This document shows positions 35,379 to 46,307 of a stretch of DNA of 64,000 nt, piece after piece. Made by a program: the position numbers and the translations under genes. How positions within the stretch are numbered: the first letter of the stretch is position 1; each line of letters begins with the position of its first letter. The notes below the pieces were generated by a model. The model saw only the letters and a program-made list of their open reading frames with translations, was not told the DNA's origin and did not search any database. The stretch covers positions 233,912 to 297,911 of the forward strand of contig NW_026942646.1 of NCBI RefSeq assembly GCF_024139115.2, in the 5' to 3' direction. The DNA is from Armigeres subalbatus (lineage: Eukaryota > Arthropoda > Insecta > Diptera > Culicidae).

Positions 35379-35600
35379 GCCACTCTCCCCCACACCAAGA
35401 AGCTCTGGGACGAGCCCCCTGGAAATGGTCGCTACTAACTCAGCTCAACTGGCAACAAACAAGCAAAAACAAAATAAAACTACATGAATAAGAGCTGAGT
35501 GTCAAAAACGCAAATGGAATAACAAGAAAAGAGAGTACATATATAGTTAACTAGAAAATACGAATCCCAGTGGAGTCTAAACTCCTTTTAAGGGATTCTT
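35348..35600 (-). mobile_element. Poly(A)-tailed retroposon fragment
   Basis: A run of 27 T (35348-35374) is followed by GC-rich sequence (ACCCGCCACTCTCCCCCACA, then AGCTCTGGGACGAGCCCCCT), which fits the 3' UTR and poly(A) tail of a minus-strand insertion. The family differs from that at 25052. A possible short duplication ATCACTT (35344 and 35612) is too weak to fix the left end, so 35600 is an estimate. Confidence 0.5.
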
Positions 35601-36601
35601 AAAATTCCAATTCATCACTTCAAAGTCTGATGGTTGTACCAAGAGTCATGAAAATAAATGTGTTTTGAAAATATTATGCATTTAATGCATATATCAGGAG
35701 TGTGATTTTTATCCCCAAATGGTTATCGTTATTGAAAGTGATTGCCAATACCAATAATGGCACAATAAAATGAAAAGTGAATTGAATTTTGAATTGGCAT
35801 AGCATTTCGGGTGAAAATCATCGCCACCATCAAATGACTATATCTCAGTTGTTTTTCAACTGATTTGCTCAGGTTTTTCACCAATCTCTTAGGCAACCCT
35901 TTTTATTCCTGGACATTACAAAAAAAATCAGGATACATATACATTTTAATCAAAAGCTCATGTTATTATGTATCATACTGCCATCCGTATTTTTGTTTCA
36001 TCTTTTCAGAAATCAAGAAGTCTATTTTTTCAATCTGTGAACAAGAAAGATGATTTTTCCCCGATTTAAACTAGGATATTTCTTGACGAACTATCTCTGA
36101 ATCTCTGAAGACAGCATAGATCCAAAACTACCTGGTGTTGAAGAAAGGTCCTCCCTCGTCCAGGACATGCGAATTGAAACTTGGTGAGAGAATTCCATTA
36201 TAAACATATATTTACCAAATAATATTGAAACTATATGATCAAATACAAAAAAAAACCATCAGGGCACCCGATTGAAGCGATTTGGATAGGAAGAGTGGAA
36301 TCGCCAACTTCCTGTTGTTAACATCTCGTGGATAAAGGGCGGGCTCTTCTCCCCATCTATTGGGTCAATCTGGGAAACGAAGGCTAGATTATATTATTGT
36401 ATGTACGAACTTTCTTCTGGAAGGAGATTCTCTATACATCCCGTGGATTCGCATAAGTGTTTCTGCTTATGGAACCACCCCACCCATTTTTGGCCCTTCA
36501 TACAGGAGTTTGATGAAATACAAACAATAATATAATCTTGATCAAATCGTTTGTCAGATATGGCCAGTGCTATCGGCAGGTGCCTTGCTACAATAGATGG
36601 T
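35601..36601. other. AT-rich spacer, one foldback-arm-like scrap
   Basis: 35838-35875 (ATGACTATATCTCAGTTGTT, TTTCAACTGATTT) resembles the complement of the foldback arm near 24735-24765. Otherwise nothing recognised. Confidence 0.3.
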
Positions 36602-36604
36602 AGT

Positions 36605-36635
<31 letters not shown>

Positions 36636-36655
36636 CAATCAACTATGCAAAAAAT
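36602..36655. repeat. (ATC)n microsatellite followed by a repeated 22-mer
   Basis: 36605-36635 is a run of about ten ATC. The next 22 bases (36634-36655, starting CACAATCAACTATGC) are identical to 35203-35224. The 22-mer may be the end of a dispersed repeat with a simple-sequence tail. Confidence 0.6.
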
Positions 36656-38407
36656 GGGCTTGATTGGTTACGTTCCCGTTTTCCGCATTACGTTTGTAAT
36701 TCATATGAAGAATATTATGGCAAAACGTACTTTCTTTTGCATTTTTGCTCATATCGGCTTCAATTTATCGCCAATCACGTCACTCAATACGTTTACATAT
36801 AGTCTAAGGGATGCCGAAAGACTTTGCTGAAGAGTTCACGTTGCTGGCACGTCTACAAAAAAAATCAACGCTTCGAAGATGGATTGTTTAAACCGTGTGC
36901 AAGAAATCAATGTTTCTGCAAGAACTTGTCCGGAGAAATAATTCCGAAAAACTTCATAGCTCCCCACTCCAGCCATACAAGATCAATCATTTTAAAATAA
37001 CACTCATAATTTAATTATTGGTCCACGTTGTTCGGCAATGCTGGCAGAATAATTGATTGATTCCATATGGCTTGAACAATCAAACTTCGATGCGTTATAA
37101 CTTTTTTGTGAATGTTCCAGTAACGTACCTTCTTTAGCAAAGTTTTTCGGCATGGTTATACTTCAACGCAATGTGCCACTTGGTTTATGATGAACTGAAA
37201 CCTTTAAAAATGCAAAAATGTACGTTTTCCTATACTAATTCCCACACAAACTTCGAACGCAATGAAGAAAGCGAGGAAGCAGCCAGTCGGGCCCAAATTC
37301 TGCGCAGTTGCTTGAGATCCTGTATGGTTTCGAAAAACCATTGAATTGAAAAAATGACCATAATGCCCCACTCAAATGAGTATGTATCTTGTGTGGCAAG
37401 AACAATGTATACACTATGCCCAGGGGTTGAGAATGTTTCCCACCAGAAAACATCCTAAATCGAACCGAGAAACGAGATCGCTATCCTTAGATTAGCAATC
37501 CTACGCCTTTGCTTGCAAGGCTAACTGGAAGCCACATATCCAATTAATAAAAACTAATAAAACCGCAGGCATCAAAGTTGAAAATGTTAAATTAAACGAT
37601 GCAAAATTAGCAACGGTTCATTAAATAGAACCCGGACCTGAGAAACAAAACGCGGAAATTCCTTGGCACATGCTAAAGCCGCTGGTTCTTTTGTTTAGAA
37701 CTGATATCACACGCATTTACCAGCTAGTCATCCAGCCAACCGTATATTTGATTAGCCAGAGGAGACGATAATACATGTGGTGTGGCAACCACTCACTGTA
37801 TCGACCACCAATAAAGAGGCGTAAAATAAATAATACGCCTCCAATGAGCCACAATTGTGAACGTTATCTGTGCGGAAACGACCAACGACCGAGCTGAGAT
37901 CCATCGTATTTGTTGGCCAAAATATTACTTTAAACAATAAAAAAAAAGCACACGTCGCTTTACGGTTACGGGAGCTGCCCCTCATTGCTGGTAGTATAAA
38001 CACATGGTAACGCGAATGGACTTCGAATCGATTGTTATGGGAAAGGTGCAAAGTGTTTCGACTACTTGAGATATTTTAAACAGAGGAAAAAACTTCAAAC
38101 GGTTATTAGTCAGACTAACTGAACTCACCACCGAACGGTATTTAATCGGTTTTTGCTAGAAGCATAAATACAACTGCGATGAAATGCCATTTCGTAAAAA
38201 AATAATTAACATTCTCAATTATACGCTCTTTATTTTGGTTGTGGAATGAGAACAGTCATTCATCTTTAAAAATTCGATAATTATTCACCAAACACTAAAT
38301 GTTTTCCCAAGAGTCCAAACAGTGCAAGACTTGTGTATTGAGATAAGTTCCAAACCAAAACTTAAAAGCGGACGATATCGATATTTTCGGGATTGATCCT
38401 TGGAAAA
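36656..38407. other. Spacer, no gene recognised
   Basis: It holds the inverted partner (37376-37425) of the dispersed repeat at 33590. The 99-codon minus frame at 37752-38051 has no known domain. Confidence 0.4.
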
Positions 38408-38531
38408 GACTATTTTTATCTTTGGGGATTTCGACTGATTAGTTGCTAATATTCAGGGTTTTCGGCATCCAGTCACATGAAAATGTTTTCATGTGACTGA
38501 AAGCCGAAAACCCTGACTATTTTTATCTTTT
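38408..38531. repeat. Near-perfect palindrome with flanking direct repeat
   Basis: 38454-38515 is a palindrome with arms of about 30 bp (CAGGGTTTTCGGC, AGTCACATGAAAA and complement) and almost no loop. GACTATTTTTATCTTT precedes it at 38408 and follows directly at 38515. The arrangement looks like a local rearrangement or excision product. Confidence 0.7.
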
Positions 38532-38534
38532 AAC

Positions 38535-38870
38535 ATGGAGATAGCGAGGAATCGACTAATGATCAATATCATCCAAATGGAGTACAGGATCGCTGGTAAT
38601 CAACGTGGGTTCATCAGTGGTGGTGGTAGTAAATTGATGCTGCATGGTGAAAAATTTGAAATTGTAGAAAAAATTGTGTACCTTGAAACGCTCTAGTGAC
38701 GTGCGATAATGGTGTTACCCGCGAGGTGAAAACGCATATCGCAGCTGCGCATTGAACTTCTTGCGGATTTCGTACACAACTTAAGTTCTTTCAAAGACAA
38801 CAGCGAAAAGCAGTTTTTCACCTTTACTCACTTGCAGCATACACAAAAAAACGGTTTTCAGATGGTTTGG
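38535..38870 (+). pseudogene. Non-LTR (RTE-like) RT fragment after the catalytic core
   Basis: Frames read KLMLHGEKFEIVEKIVYLET, then after a shift CDNGVTREVKTHIAAAH. This is the VDGxxFEVVxxFVYLGSLV ... EIxxRI region that follows the YxDD box in RTE-type RTs. It is interrupted by shifts and stops. Confidence 0.6.
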
Positions 38871-39451
38871 ACGGCCATTGTGGCAGCCATTTTTGGGCTC
38901 TGTCTTGATTGTCCTTATGTTCAGTAGGCTGCGAATGAAGACAACATATGCTATACTGTTGAATTGTGTTGGGTATTTAGAGGTGTGCGCCACCGCGCCA
39001 CGCTGCCGACATTTTTGCATCGGCGCGCAGCCGTTTAACATTTGTCACGCCGGTGGTTGTCTCTAATTTTCCACGCCGATTCAAAATTGAAGAACTCCGC
39101 AAAGTTTTCTGTTGAAATTTGGACAATTTATTGAAATTTCTGTAGATTTTCCCGCATTGGCGTAGCAAGTCCCGATGTCTGGGGAAGGGGGGGGGGGTCG
39201 TGGTGCATTGCCCCTTTATCTATTTTCTCTAGTTTGAGCTTTTTTTTATAATTCTCGAACATTCTACCACCTCATTAAGCTATCTTAGTAGTAATATGAT
39301 AAATACGGTCCAACCACCTAAGGCAATTGCGGACACTCATCCATATTCTCTTTTCTCAAGCATGTGCTTTCTGCTGTAGCCCATAGTATCGAAGTATATT
39401 TTTTTACCAGCCGATGATTGCTACAACGACTCAAATTGATACCGTACGACT
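38871..39451. other. Spacer with a fragment of the GGCGTAGC MITE
   Basis: 39158-39200 (TTGGCGTAGCAAGTCCCGAT, then a run of G) resembles one end of the MITE at 41660. No gene assigned. Confidence 0.35.
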
Positions 39452-39884
39452 TTGCATCTAAGTGTAGTAGCGCTCGGTTTGTCTCGCACACTGAAAGGAC
39501 AATACGTGACGGGTCACCGTCAGGTTCCCACCGCGCCAGCACCACTTGGAATGTTGGCTGAAGAAGCAGCTGAGTGTCAACACAAGCACTTAAAAAAAAG
39601 TCGGACTCATCATGCCAGGAAAGCCTCAAGAGAAGAAAATTTACATGACGTTTTTATTCGTGCTATGAACTCGTCGGATCCTTTGATAAGCTCCCTCAAC
39701 TTAGGTAAGCGACTTCAAAATAAATCTGGAATATCCAGAAGATGTTCAAAGTTTTTTAGTGGCTGAAACTTCTTGCAATACAACAGATTCGAGTACAGAA
39801 AAGTATACCATAGCAGATATTTTAATCGATCTTGAAGAAATAAATGATGATTTTGTTGAGGATGTTCATGTACATAATGAATAA
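39452..39884 (+). pseudogene. Frameshifted ORF fragment, probably from a transposon
   Basis: The first frame (39452-39766) reads LGMLAEEAAECQHKHLKKSR, then HHARKASREENLHDVF and MNSSDPLISSL. After a frameshift near 39705 a second frame continues to a stop at 39882-39884 with EYPEDVQSFLVAE and an acidic end (DLEEINDDFVEDVHVHNE). The two parts are compositionally continuous. The block resembles one I associate with C-terminal parts of large uncharacterised transposon proteins in arthropods (a G.LSEEAxE...K.R...SR...D.F...SSDPLISS pattern), but I cannot name the family. A polyadenylation-like AATAAATAAA follows the stop. Confidence 0.45.
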
Positions 39885-41659
39885 ATAAATGTTGTTGCAG
39901 TATACTTATATATCTTGAAACTTTTATTGCATGGAGATCGTTTAGCTTTAATAGAGCTTTATATTGTATTCCCTTTACTTGTTTTACGGGTTAAGAGCCT
40001 GAACCAATCTGAAAAATCTTACAAAGACAACCTGTTACGTATGTAGATGCAATGGCCTGTATTTGACGGAGTCCTTGTGCAACTTAGAACATCTGTACAA
40101 CTCAATTCACATAAAAACAGTATACAATTTTCTAGTTTGAGCTCTACAGGTCTGCGCTGCAATAAAATACACATCTATAGACTGCTGTGTACATGAGACA
40201 TTCGTAGATAAAAGGGATATAATCCATGCTATTGCTATAGAGATCAAAGGTCTGTATTCCAGGGAGTTTGGAGACCTTAGAAGTAATAACGACCTGCAAA
40301 ACAAGTATTTCACATCTTTTAGACAATAATCTACGATGTAAGTGTGAAATATTGCAGAAATGAAATGAAAATATTTTCGGCCACCTACTTGTATGGAGCC
40401 GCCCCATAGTGGCACCGGTAGGCAGTGGAATTTTTTTGCATATTTCATAAATATTCTATCTATCTCAAGTGAAAAAATAATAATGCAACATTCCTGCAGG
40501 GATGCTGAAGGTAATCCACCAATGAATCCGACAGGAATGAGAATCTTATGAATATCCTCCACTATCTAGGAATTTCGACTTCCAGGAATATTCAAGAATT
40601 TGAACGCAAATGTTCCAGTGAATCCGACGGAAATGTTTCAGGGTTTCCAATGAGAATTTTCTAGAGATTTCGAATAGAATGTTCCAGAGATTCGGTCAGA
40701 AATGCTCAGAAATTCTGATGATTCTGAGTGATTTTTATGAGATTGTAAAAGTTGTCCTGGAAAGTTTAAGTATGAGTTTGAGATGCTACTAAATAATGAA
40801 GGTCGAGGACAGGAATAGAGGGTGCAACCCTCTAAAGAATGAGAATGAGTATTCCTATAAAATAATAAACGGCTCACTCAAAGATGTCCATATTTAATTG
40901 TAAAATTACTGTAACTACTCTAGCTTGGGTTGAAAGTAAGAGAGAAAATCATACGATAAACCTCAAATATTTATCTACTCAAGTAGTGAAGATGCTGCAA
41001 CCAACAAATAAACAAGACCCAAAACTCCCAATCACTCATTGTTGCTTCTGTGAGATATACCTTCTCGCCTCTTGTTGATCCAGGCAGCACCAGCGGAGGT
41101 ACATAGCTATCACCTAGCCGGACCAGCAGCTTTCAGTGTGGCATTCCCAGGTTCTCGAAATTGTTATCGCCATTACCATGCCGGTAGGTTGGCAAACGTT
41201 AAAACTGGAAAGCGCCAATTGCAAATGATTGGATTAACGGCGTTTCCGTCTTTGCGGCTGGGCTGCATTCGGAGGATGGGTATTGAGAATATGAATCACA
41301 ATGACTGGTTGAACCTCGCTGACGCAGCAACTGACCCGCTTTTATTCGGCATAGGATGATTAATGGGCTGACCGGAACCTTTTGCACTAGCAGCGCAAAA
41401 GATACATAAATTTTGTTTCCGACATGTTACACATTTGTTTATATGAGTTTTATTTTTTATATTTGTTTAAATCTGTTTTTTTTTTTACTGGATCCTGCAA
41501 AAACTTGTATACAATGAAATGAAAAGACATTGCAATGTTTTTTCAGATATCTTAGCCCGTCCACAATGTTCTGGGGTACATAGTTTACTTATACTGTAGA
41601 GCAGCCTGGAAACCAAATGTCCTAAACAGATGTACATATGTTCAAAAATATCCACGTGA
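39885..41659. repeat. Spacer with degenerate AATTCCAGGAAT-type repeats at 40480-40720
   Basis: 40480-40720 repeats words like CCAATGAATCCGACAGGAAT, GTGAATCCGACGGAAATGTT and GAATGTTCCAGAGATTCGG at intervals of about 30-60 bp. 41040-41360 is GC-richer with an unrecognised 95-codon frame. No gene seen. Confidence 0.35.
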
Positions 41660-41785
41660 CAGTGGCGTCGCCAGAAAACTGGTGTGGGGGGGGGGGGGGT
41701 TGGGTAAGCAAAAAAAAATTCCTCTAAAAAATTGGGTCCTGGGGGGAGGTTTTATGTCCAAAACCACCCCCGTGGCTACGCCACT
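41660..41785. mobile_element. 126-bp hAT-type MITE (CAGTGGCGTAGCCA)
   Basis: Ends are CAGTGGCGTCGCCAG and the complement of CAGTGGCGTAGCCAC. Flanks are CCACGTGA (41652-41659) and CCATGTGA (41786-41793), an 8-bp duplication with one difference. The interior has a run of 16 G and CCTCCCC words. Fragments of the same family occur at 11302, 39158 and about 49010. Confidence 0.85.
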
Positions 41786-42020
41786 GCCATGTGATAATAA
41801 TACATCATAATACATAAATTAATCACGTTTGGTATAAACGTAAACTATTTCAGGTTCTCCAAAACGTTCTGAAGTTCAGAGCATGTGATCTACACGATCA
41901 ACCAAGTCCTGAACGATATATCCGTGCATCGTTGAACATCCCACCCAGCACAACCATTGATCCGATAGGATTTCAAACATTTATTTCACAAGCTTCTGTG
42001 GATCCTCATTGAGTTGATAT

Positions 42021-42243
42021 TAGGGGAAACTGGGGTAATATGCACCCTCGGGGCAAAACGACCCTTTGACGTTTTTGAGGACATTTTCGGCAGTTTTTCG
42101 AGAGTATTTACTACAGCGCATGTAGTTCAGATCTCGAACTACCAATCCAGCAGTAAACATACTTGGAAATATATCGGGAACACCGCCAAAAATGCCAAAA
42201 GGTCGTTTTGCCCCGGGGGTGCATTTTACCCCAGTTTACCCTA
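42021..42243. mobile_element. 223-bp TA-flanked MITE
   Basis: TAGGGGAAACTGGGGTAATA at the left and TTACCCCAGTTTACCCTA at the right are inverted. Pairing runs on through GGGGCAAAACGACC and CTTTTGGC/GACGTTTTTG. The TA ends suit a TA target site. Non-coding. Confidence 0.8.
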
Positions 42244-42273
42244 TACATAGTTGATATTATACGGCAATACATA

Positions 42274-42467
42274 TAGGGGAAATGACGGCTTTGGCAGGTT
42301 TTGTTCTATTATTGTCAGGGGGGTTTTTGTTGACCAAATTTTATGAAATTCAGCCACAATATTCTTTGATATGCAAAGAATTTTTAGCCTAAATTTGAGC
42401 ATAACTGGTTATAGAAAACCCCCTGACAATAATAGAACAAAACCTGCCAAAGCCGTCAATTCCCCTA
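42274..42467. mobile_element. 194-bp TA-flanked MITE
   Basis: About 50 bp of nearly perfect terminal inverted repeats: TAGGGGAAATGACGGCTTTG and onward (GGCAGGTTTTGTTCTATTAT) versus the complement at the right. TA at both ends. Only 30 bp separate it from the MITE at 42021, a different family that shares the TAGGGGAAA start. Confidence 0.85.
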
Positions 42468-43210
42468 TCCCAGCAGGGGATGGTTCGGCTGACCATATAC
42501 GTACCGTATTTAACGGGACAGTCCCGTTTTTCAGACCTTATTGTGCTGTTCCGTCGTAATCTAAAAAAAACTCAATTTGTCCCGTTTTCCATTAATTCTT
42601 TCAAAGAGCTTCAAAATATTAATCATACGAATTCATTACTTTAGGCAGAAATCTAAAATGAAATACATAGCGACACGGCAGGTATTTTCGTCTTTTCGTC
42701 ATAGTCTCGAAAACCAATAAAAGAGACGCTTTTTTGTAAAACTCATACGTACCAAATCGTAGGCTCAGGAGAAACGTTCTGCTATAGTGGCGTTCTAGCA
42801 AATGTACGTTGCTTTCGTTGGTTTTAGCCCCTACGACGATGGACGGAAATATAGCGAATGTAAACGCTATAGAAAATTATTTCATTTTGTGTCTTTATTA
42901 GAGGGATTTGCAGCCCTTGGCTGGCTCATCTCTCACCAAAGAAAGAGGACGAAACCCATAAAAAAGTGTTAGATTTTATGTTATTAGTGTTACTTTAAAA
43001 AAAAATGCTCTCTATGCTGTTTTGCATTTTCCATTGATCGACTTTTCTTATGGTTTTTAAAAGTTAATGACTACAGGTGCTTTTCCGCGGGCATTAAGGT
43101 GAAGGTGGGTTGAGTACCAAAACAAAGCTTTGAAAGTATTGGTACAATGAAAACTGTCATATACTGTAGTAGTATTGGTGTAGTATTTATAAAAAAGCAG
43201 AGAATATTAG
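42468..43210. other. Spacer, no gene recognised
   Basis: Nothing recognised; frames are 60 codons or fewer. Confidence 0.35.
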
Positions 43211-43935
43211 TAGGGTGGTTCAAAAAACGACCCAGCTCCACCACGCTCAATCGATTCCGTACCATGCTCCGAGTGTATTCCAAAAGCCAATTTGAACAAA
43301 AACTGATTGGGCACAAGCCGGTTCAAGTTTGTATGAAAGCTAGTATGAGAAACTAAACCTTTCATTACACTGACTACAGTGCTTCTCTTCCAAACGCTGG
43401 CGAAAAGAGAGCCCACATAGCTAAATGAAAACCGCACCTTGGGAAAGATCCATTGATTACGTAACGCAAAAAATAGCATTTTATACCCCGCTCACTCCCA
43501 TGTCTCACTTTTTGTATGAAGTATCTGCTCCTGGTGCAATAGATATCACAGACAAATTCAGGCTATTTTGTTGAATTACACGTTTCACTGATGCTTTCTG
43601 AGAAGCCTAATTATCATGCTAAGGATTGGTAATCTCGAATAAAATCGACTCACAACTATCGGAACGACAATTCAATATGCATTGTCTATGGAGTCAAAGC
43701 TCTTGAATATTTCATCCAATCATATGGTCTCCCCCCTCGCCATGGCCCAATGACGAAGCGCCACAATCAGAATAATGTAAAATTAAACCTCGCCATATCA
43801 ACTGTCATACAAACCTAAAACGACCTGTGCACTGTAAGCCCCTATTCAAACCAGCCCAAACCATCGGAAGACACCCAGAATATGAAACATATTCGACTGA
43901 GCGTGGCGGAGCAAAATAATTTTTGAGCCACCCTA
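43211..43935. mobile_element. 725-bp non-autonomous element with long inverted ends
   Basis: TAGGGTGGTTCAAAAAACGA at the left pairs with the complement of TAGGGTGGCTCAAAAATTAT at the right. Similarity extends inward (CCACGCTCAATCGA, later GTTTGTATGAAAG) for about 180 bp with gaps. TA at both ends. The minus frame of 90 codons (43207-43479) has no transposase motif. Confidence 0.7.
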
Positions 43936-44320
43936 AATATTAGTTTGCTGCTGCCGCTGCCGGTGTTTACATTCGCTCCGTGATCAGTTTTAAGTCGTTT
44001 TTTTCGATCAAAAATAGCAGTTTATATTAAGTTTTCGCTTCAAACAAGTGACTGATTTCAAAAAGTGATGTTTAATTGGCATTCCATCAACATTTCGGGC
44101 TGCTCATGTGCGGAGAAGTGTGTGAAAACTTGATTTTTTCAATGCCCCTTGAGAGGAAGTGAAGTGCAGTGATAAGCCCACCAAATCGCGAACGGCTATT
44201 AAATTGGCACGAAGCTGCTGATTTATTCAATAATTCGAATCGAAATACTTAGGACTCTTTGAAGAAACATGTTAATTATCACGGGAAGTAAATAAATATG
44301 CTGTGAGCAGGTTAGTAATT
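43936..44320 (+). promoter_or_regulatory. Weak candidate promoter and untranslated first exon
   Basis: After a GC-rich run (TGCTGCTGCCGCTGCCGG) there is an initiator-like ATCAGTTTT at 43982, then 300 bp without long frames, and a donor-like GAGCAG/GTTAGTAAT at about 44305-44316. This is the layout of an insect non-coding first exon, but no TATA box, downstream element or acceptor could be tied to it. It may be chance. Confidence 0.2.
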
Positions 44321-44939
44321 TGAATATTAAACTTTTGTTCGATGCTGTTCGATGCATTCGAATGTTGGTGGGAGAGGAGTGCGGGAGGTGTGGTAACGAC
44401 CCGTGGAAGGTCCGGTGCCAGATTGACGGCCATCGTGGTACTCTTCCAACTATGTCCTTAAAATTTGGCCAATTTCATCAGTGGATTGAACGGAATTAGT
44501 AACTTGGTAGGCAATTATTTCTTGAAAAACAGGTCACGCCTCAACGTCTATAAAATGAAGCGCGGGAACAGACATTCTATTTTTCAGATTAAGTTCATTT
44601 TCAATTATTCTTTTTAAATCTTCCAAAGTAACGAAGCAAACCATGCAAACTGTTATACGAAAGAGCTACCGAAAGGAGATGCGCAATGAGGCCCCTGGTT
44701 TACCACATATTTTGCAATCAGTTGATTCTTTTCGAAACATTAAGAACACATCCACTATAAAAAAAAAACAAAGGCATAAAACATAATTTAAAAATCAACT
44801 AAACAAAATCGAGTTAGAAACCTTTCCGTCCCCGACGTCTGTTTTTAAGGGCTTTCAAAAAACTAAAATGCTGTAAAAACCGCATTTCTAGACCGATTCT
44901 TTCGCAACAAGTTGCATACCATCCGGATGGATCCCAATT
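44321..44939. other. AT-rich spacer
   Basis: Nothing recognised. Confidence 0.35.
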
Positions 44940-46290
44940 TTCTATTTACACTAGTTTCGAGGCTATCCATAGTATGGTTCTAGAATTATTCCAGATTCCG
45001 TTTGGGTCAGTTGTCCCCAGAATAAGTGGCCATTTACAAATTTAAGTCAATACAGGTCGTGTGACACCTCAAACTTCATGATTTCACAAAGCAATGATGG
45101 GAATGATATTTGATGGGTTCCTGGTCCACTCGGACTCAATCTGGCCACATTGGTCACAATCTGGGGACCTACGGAATGGCCATTTTCTAAATTGATTCAA
45201 AATAGGTCGTGCGACACTCCAAACTTCATGATTTTACAAAGCAATGATGGGAATGATACTTTTAGAGTTCCTGGCTCACTTGGATTCAATCCGGCCAAAT
45301 CGGTCACAATCCAGGGACCCACGGAATGGCCATTTTCTGAATTGATTCAAAATAGGTCGTGCGACACTTCAAACTTCATGATTTCACAAAGCAATGATAG
45401 GAATGATATTTCTAGAGTTCCTTGCCCACTCGGATTCAATCCGGCCACATCGGTCACAATCCAGGGACCCACGGTATGGCCGTTTTCCAAATTGATTCAA
45501 AATAGGTCGTGCGACACTCCAAACTTCATGATTTCACAAAGTAATAATGGGAATGATATTTTTAGGGTTCCTTGCCCACTCGCAGTGTTGGTAAAATCAC
45601 TCATAAATCTCAATCAACGAGCACTCCCGAGCGAACGAAATCGTCTGCGATTTTAAAGGAATGCATCACGCTTGAATTTTTCGTGCTAAAACGCATCATT
45701 TCACTCATTTGCTAGAAAATCATTTTGGTTTAAAAACGCATTTGAAATCAATTTGGGGCAATTTATTGCTTATACATAAAAAAGTGTCGTATATTTTATG
45801 CGACAAACGTCAATTCACTGTTTTTAACGAAGGAGAACAAAAGAAAACCTACTATGATTCAAATGGATGATTCAACTCATCCATGAGATTTTAGGTGCTG
45901 AGTTGGGTGCGTTTTAACTCACGCTTGATTTGAATCATCCATGAGTTTTGAGATTTTGAGTTTTTACCAACACTGCCCACTCGGATTCAATCCGGCTAAA
46001 TCGGTCACAATCCAGGAACCCACGGAATGGCCATTTTCTAAATAGATTCAAAATAAGTCGTGCGACACCTCAAGCTTCATGATTTTACAAAGCAATGGTG
46101 GCAATGATATTTTTAGAGTTCCTGACCCACACGGATTCAATCTGGCCATATCGGTCATAATACAGGGACCCACGGAATAGCCATTTTCTAAACCCATTCA
46201 AAATTGGTCATGCGACACCTCCAACTTCATAATTTCACAAAACAATGATAGGAATGATATTTTTAGGGTCCCTTGCCCACTCTAAACAAA
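44940..46290 (+). repeat. 150-bp tandem array interrupted by a MITE
   Basis: GGTCGTG recurs at 45055, 45205, 45355 and 45505, exactly 150 bp apart. After the inserted MITE (45583-45983), two or three more units follow to about 46290. Each unit contains ACGGAATGGCCATTTTC, GCGACACTCCAAACTTCATG and AGAGTTCCTGGCTCACTTGG. Landmarks (TGGCCATTTT, CAAACTTCATGATTTT, a GTTCC word) run in the same order as in the 143-bp foldback units, so the two arrays are probably distant relatives. The 168-codon frame at 45150-45656 exists because 150 is divisible by three; it has no known domain. Confidence 0.8.
45583..45975. mobile_element. 393-bp hAT-type MITE with 8-bp duplication
   Basis: Ends CAGTGTTGGTAAAATCACTC and the complement of CAGTGTTGGTAAAAACTC. 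Flanked by perfect CCCACTCG at 45575-45582 and 45976-45983. Interior subterminal words (CTCATCCATGAGATTTTAGG, ATCATCCATGAGTTTTGAGA) are repeated. The insertion is in one 150-bp unit, which reads on correctly after removal. A decayed relative is at 7162-7556. Confidence 0.9.
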
Positions 46291-46307
46291 TCCTCTCTGA
46301 AATAATA

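Noticed and set aside
36394..36642. Methionine-rich peptide gene
   Set aside because: The Met run is the translation of an (ATC)n/(GAT)n microsatellite.
41072..41359. 95-codon frame as a host gene
   Set aside because: No recognisable motif or splice signals; left as unassigned spacer.
45150..45656. 168-codon repeat protein
   Set aside because: The 150-bp unit is divisible by three, so repeats stay in frame; no domain, and the frame runs into a MITE.
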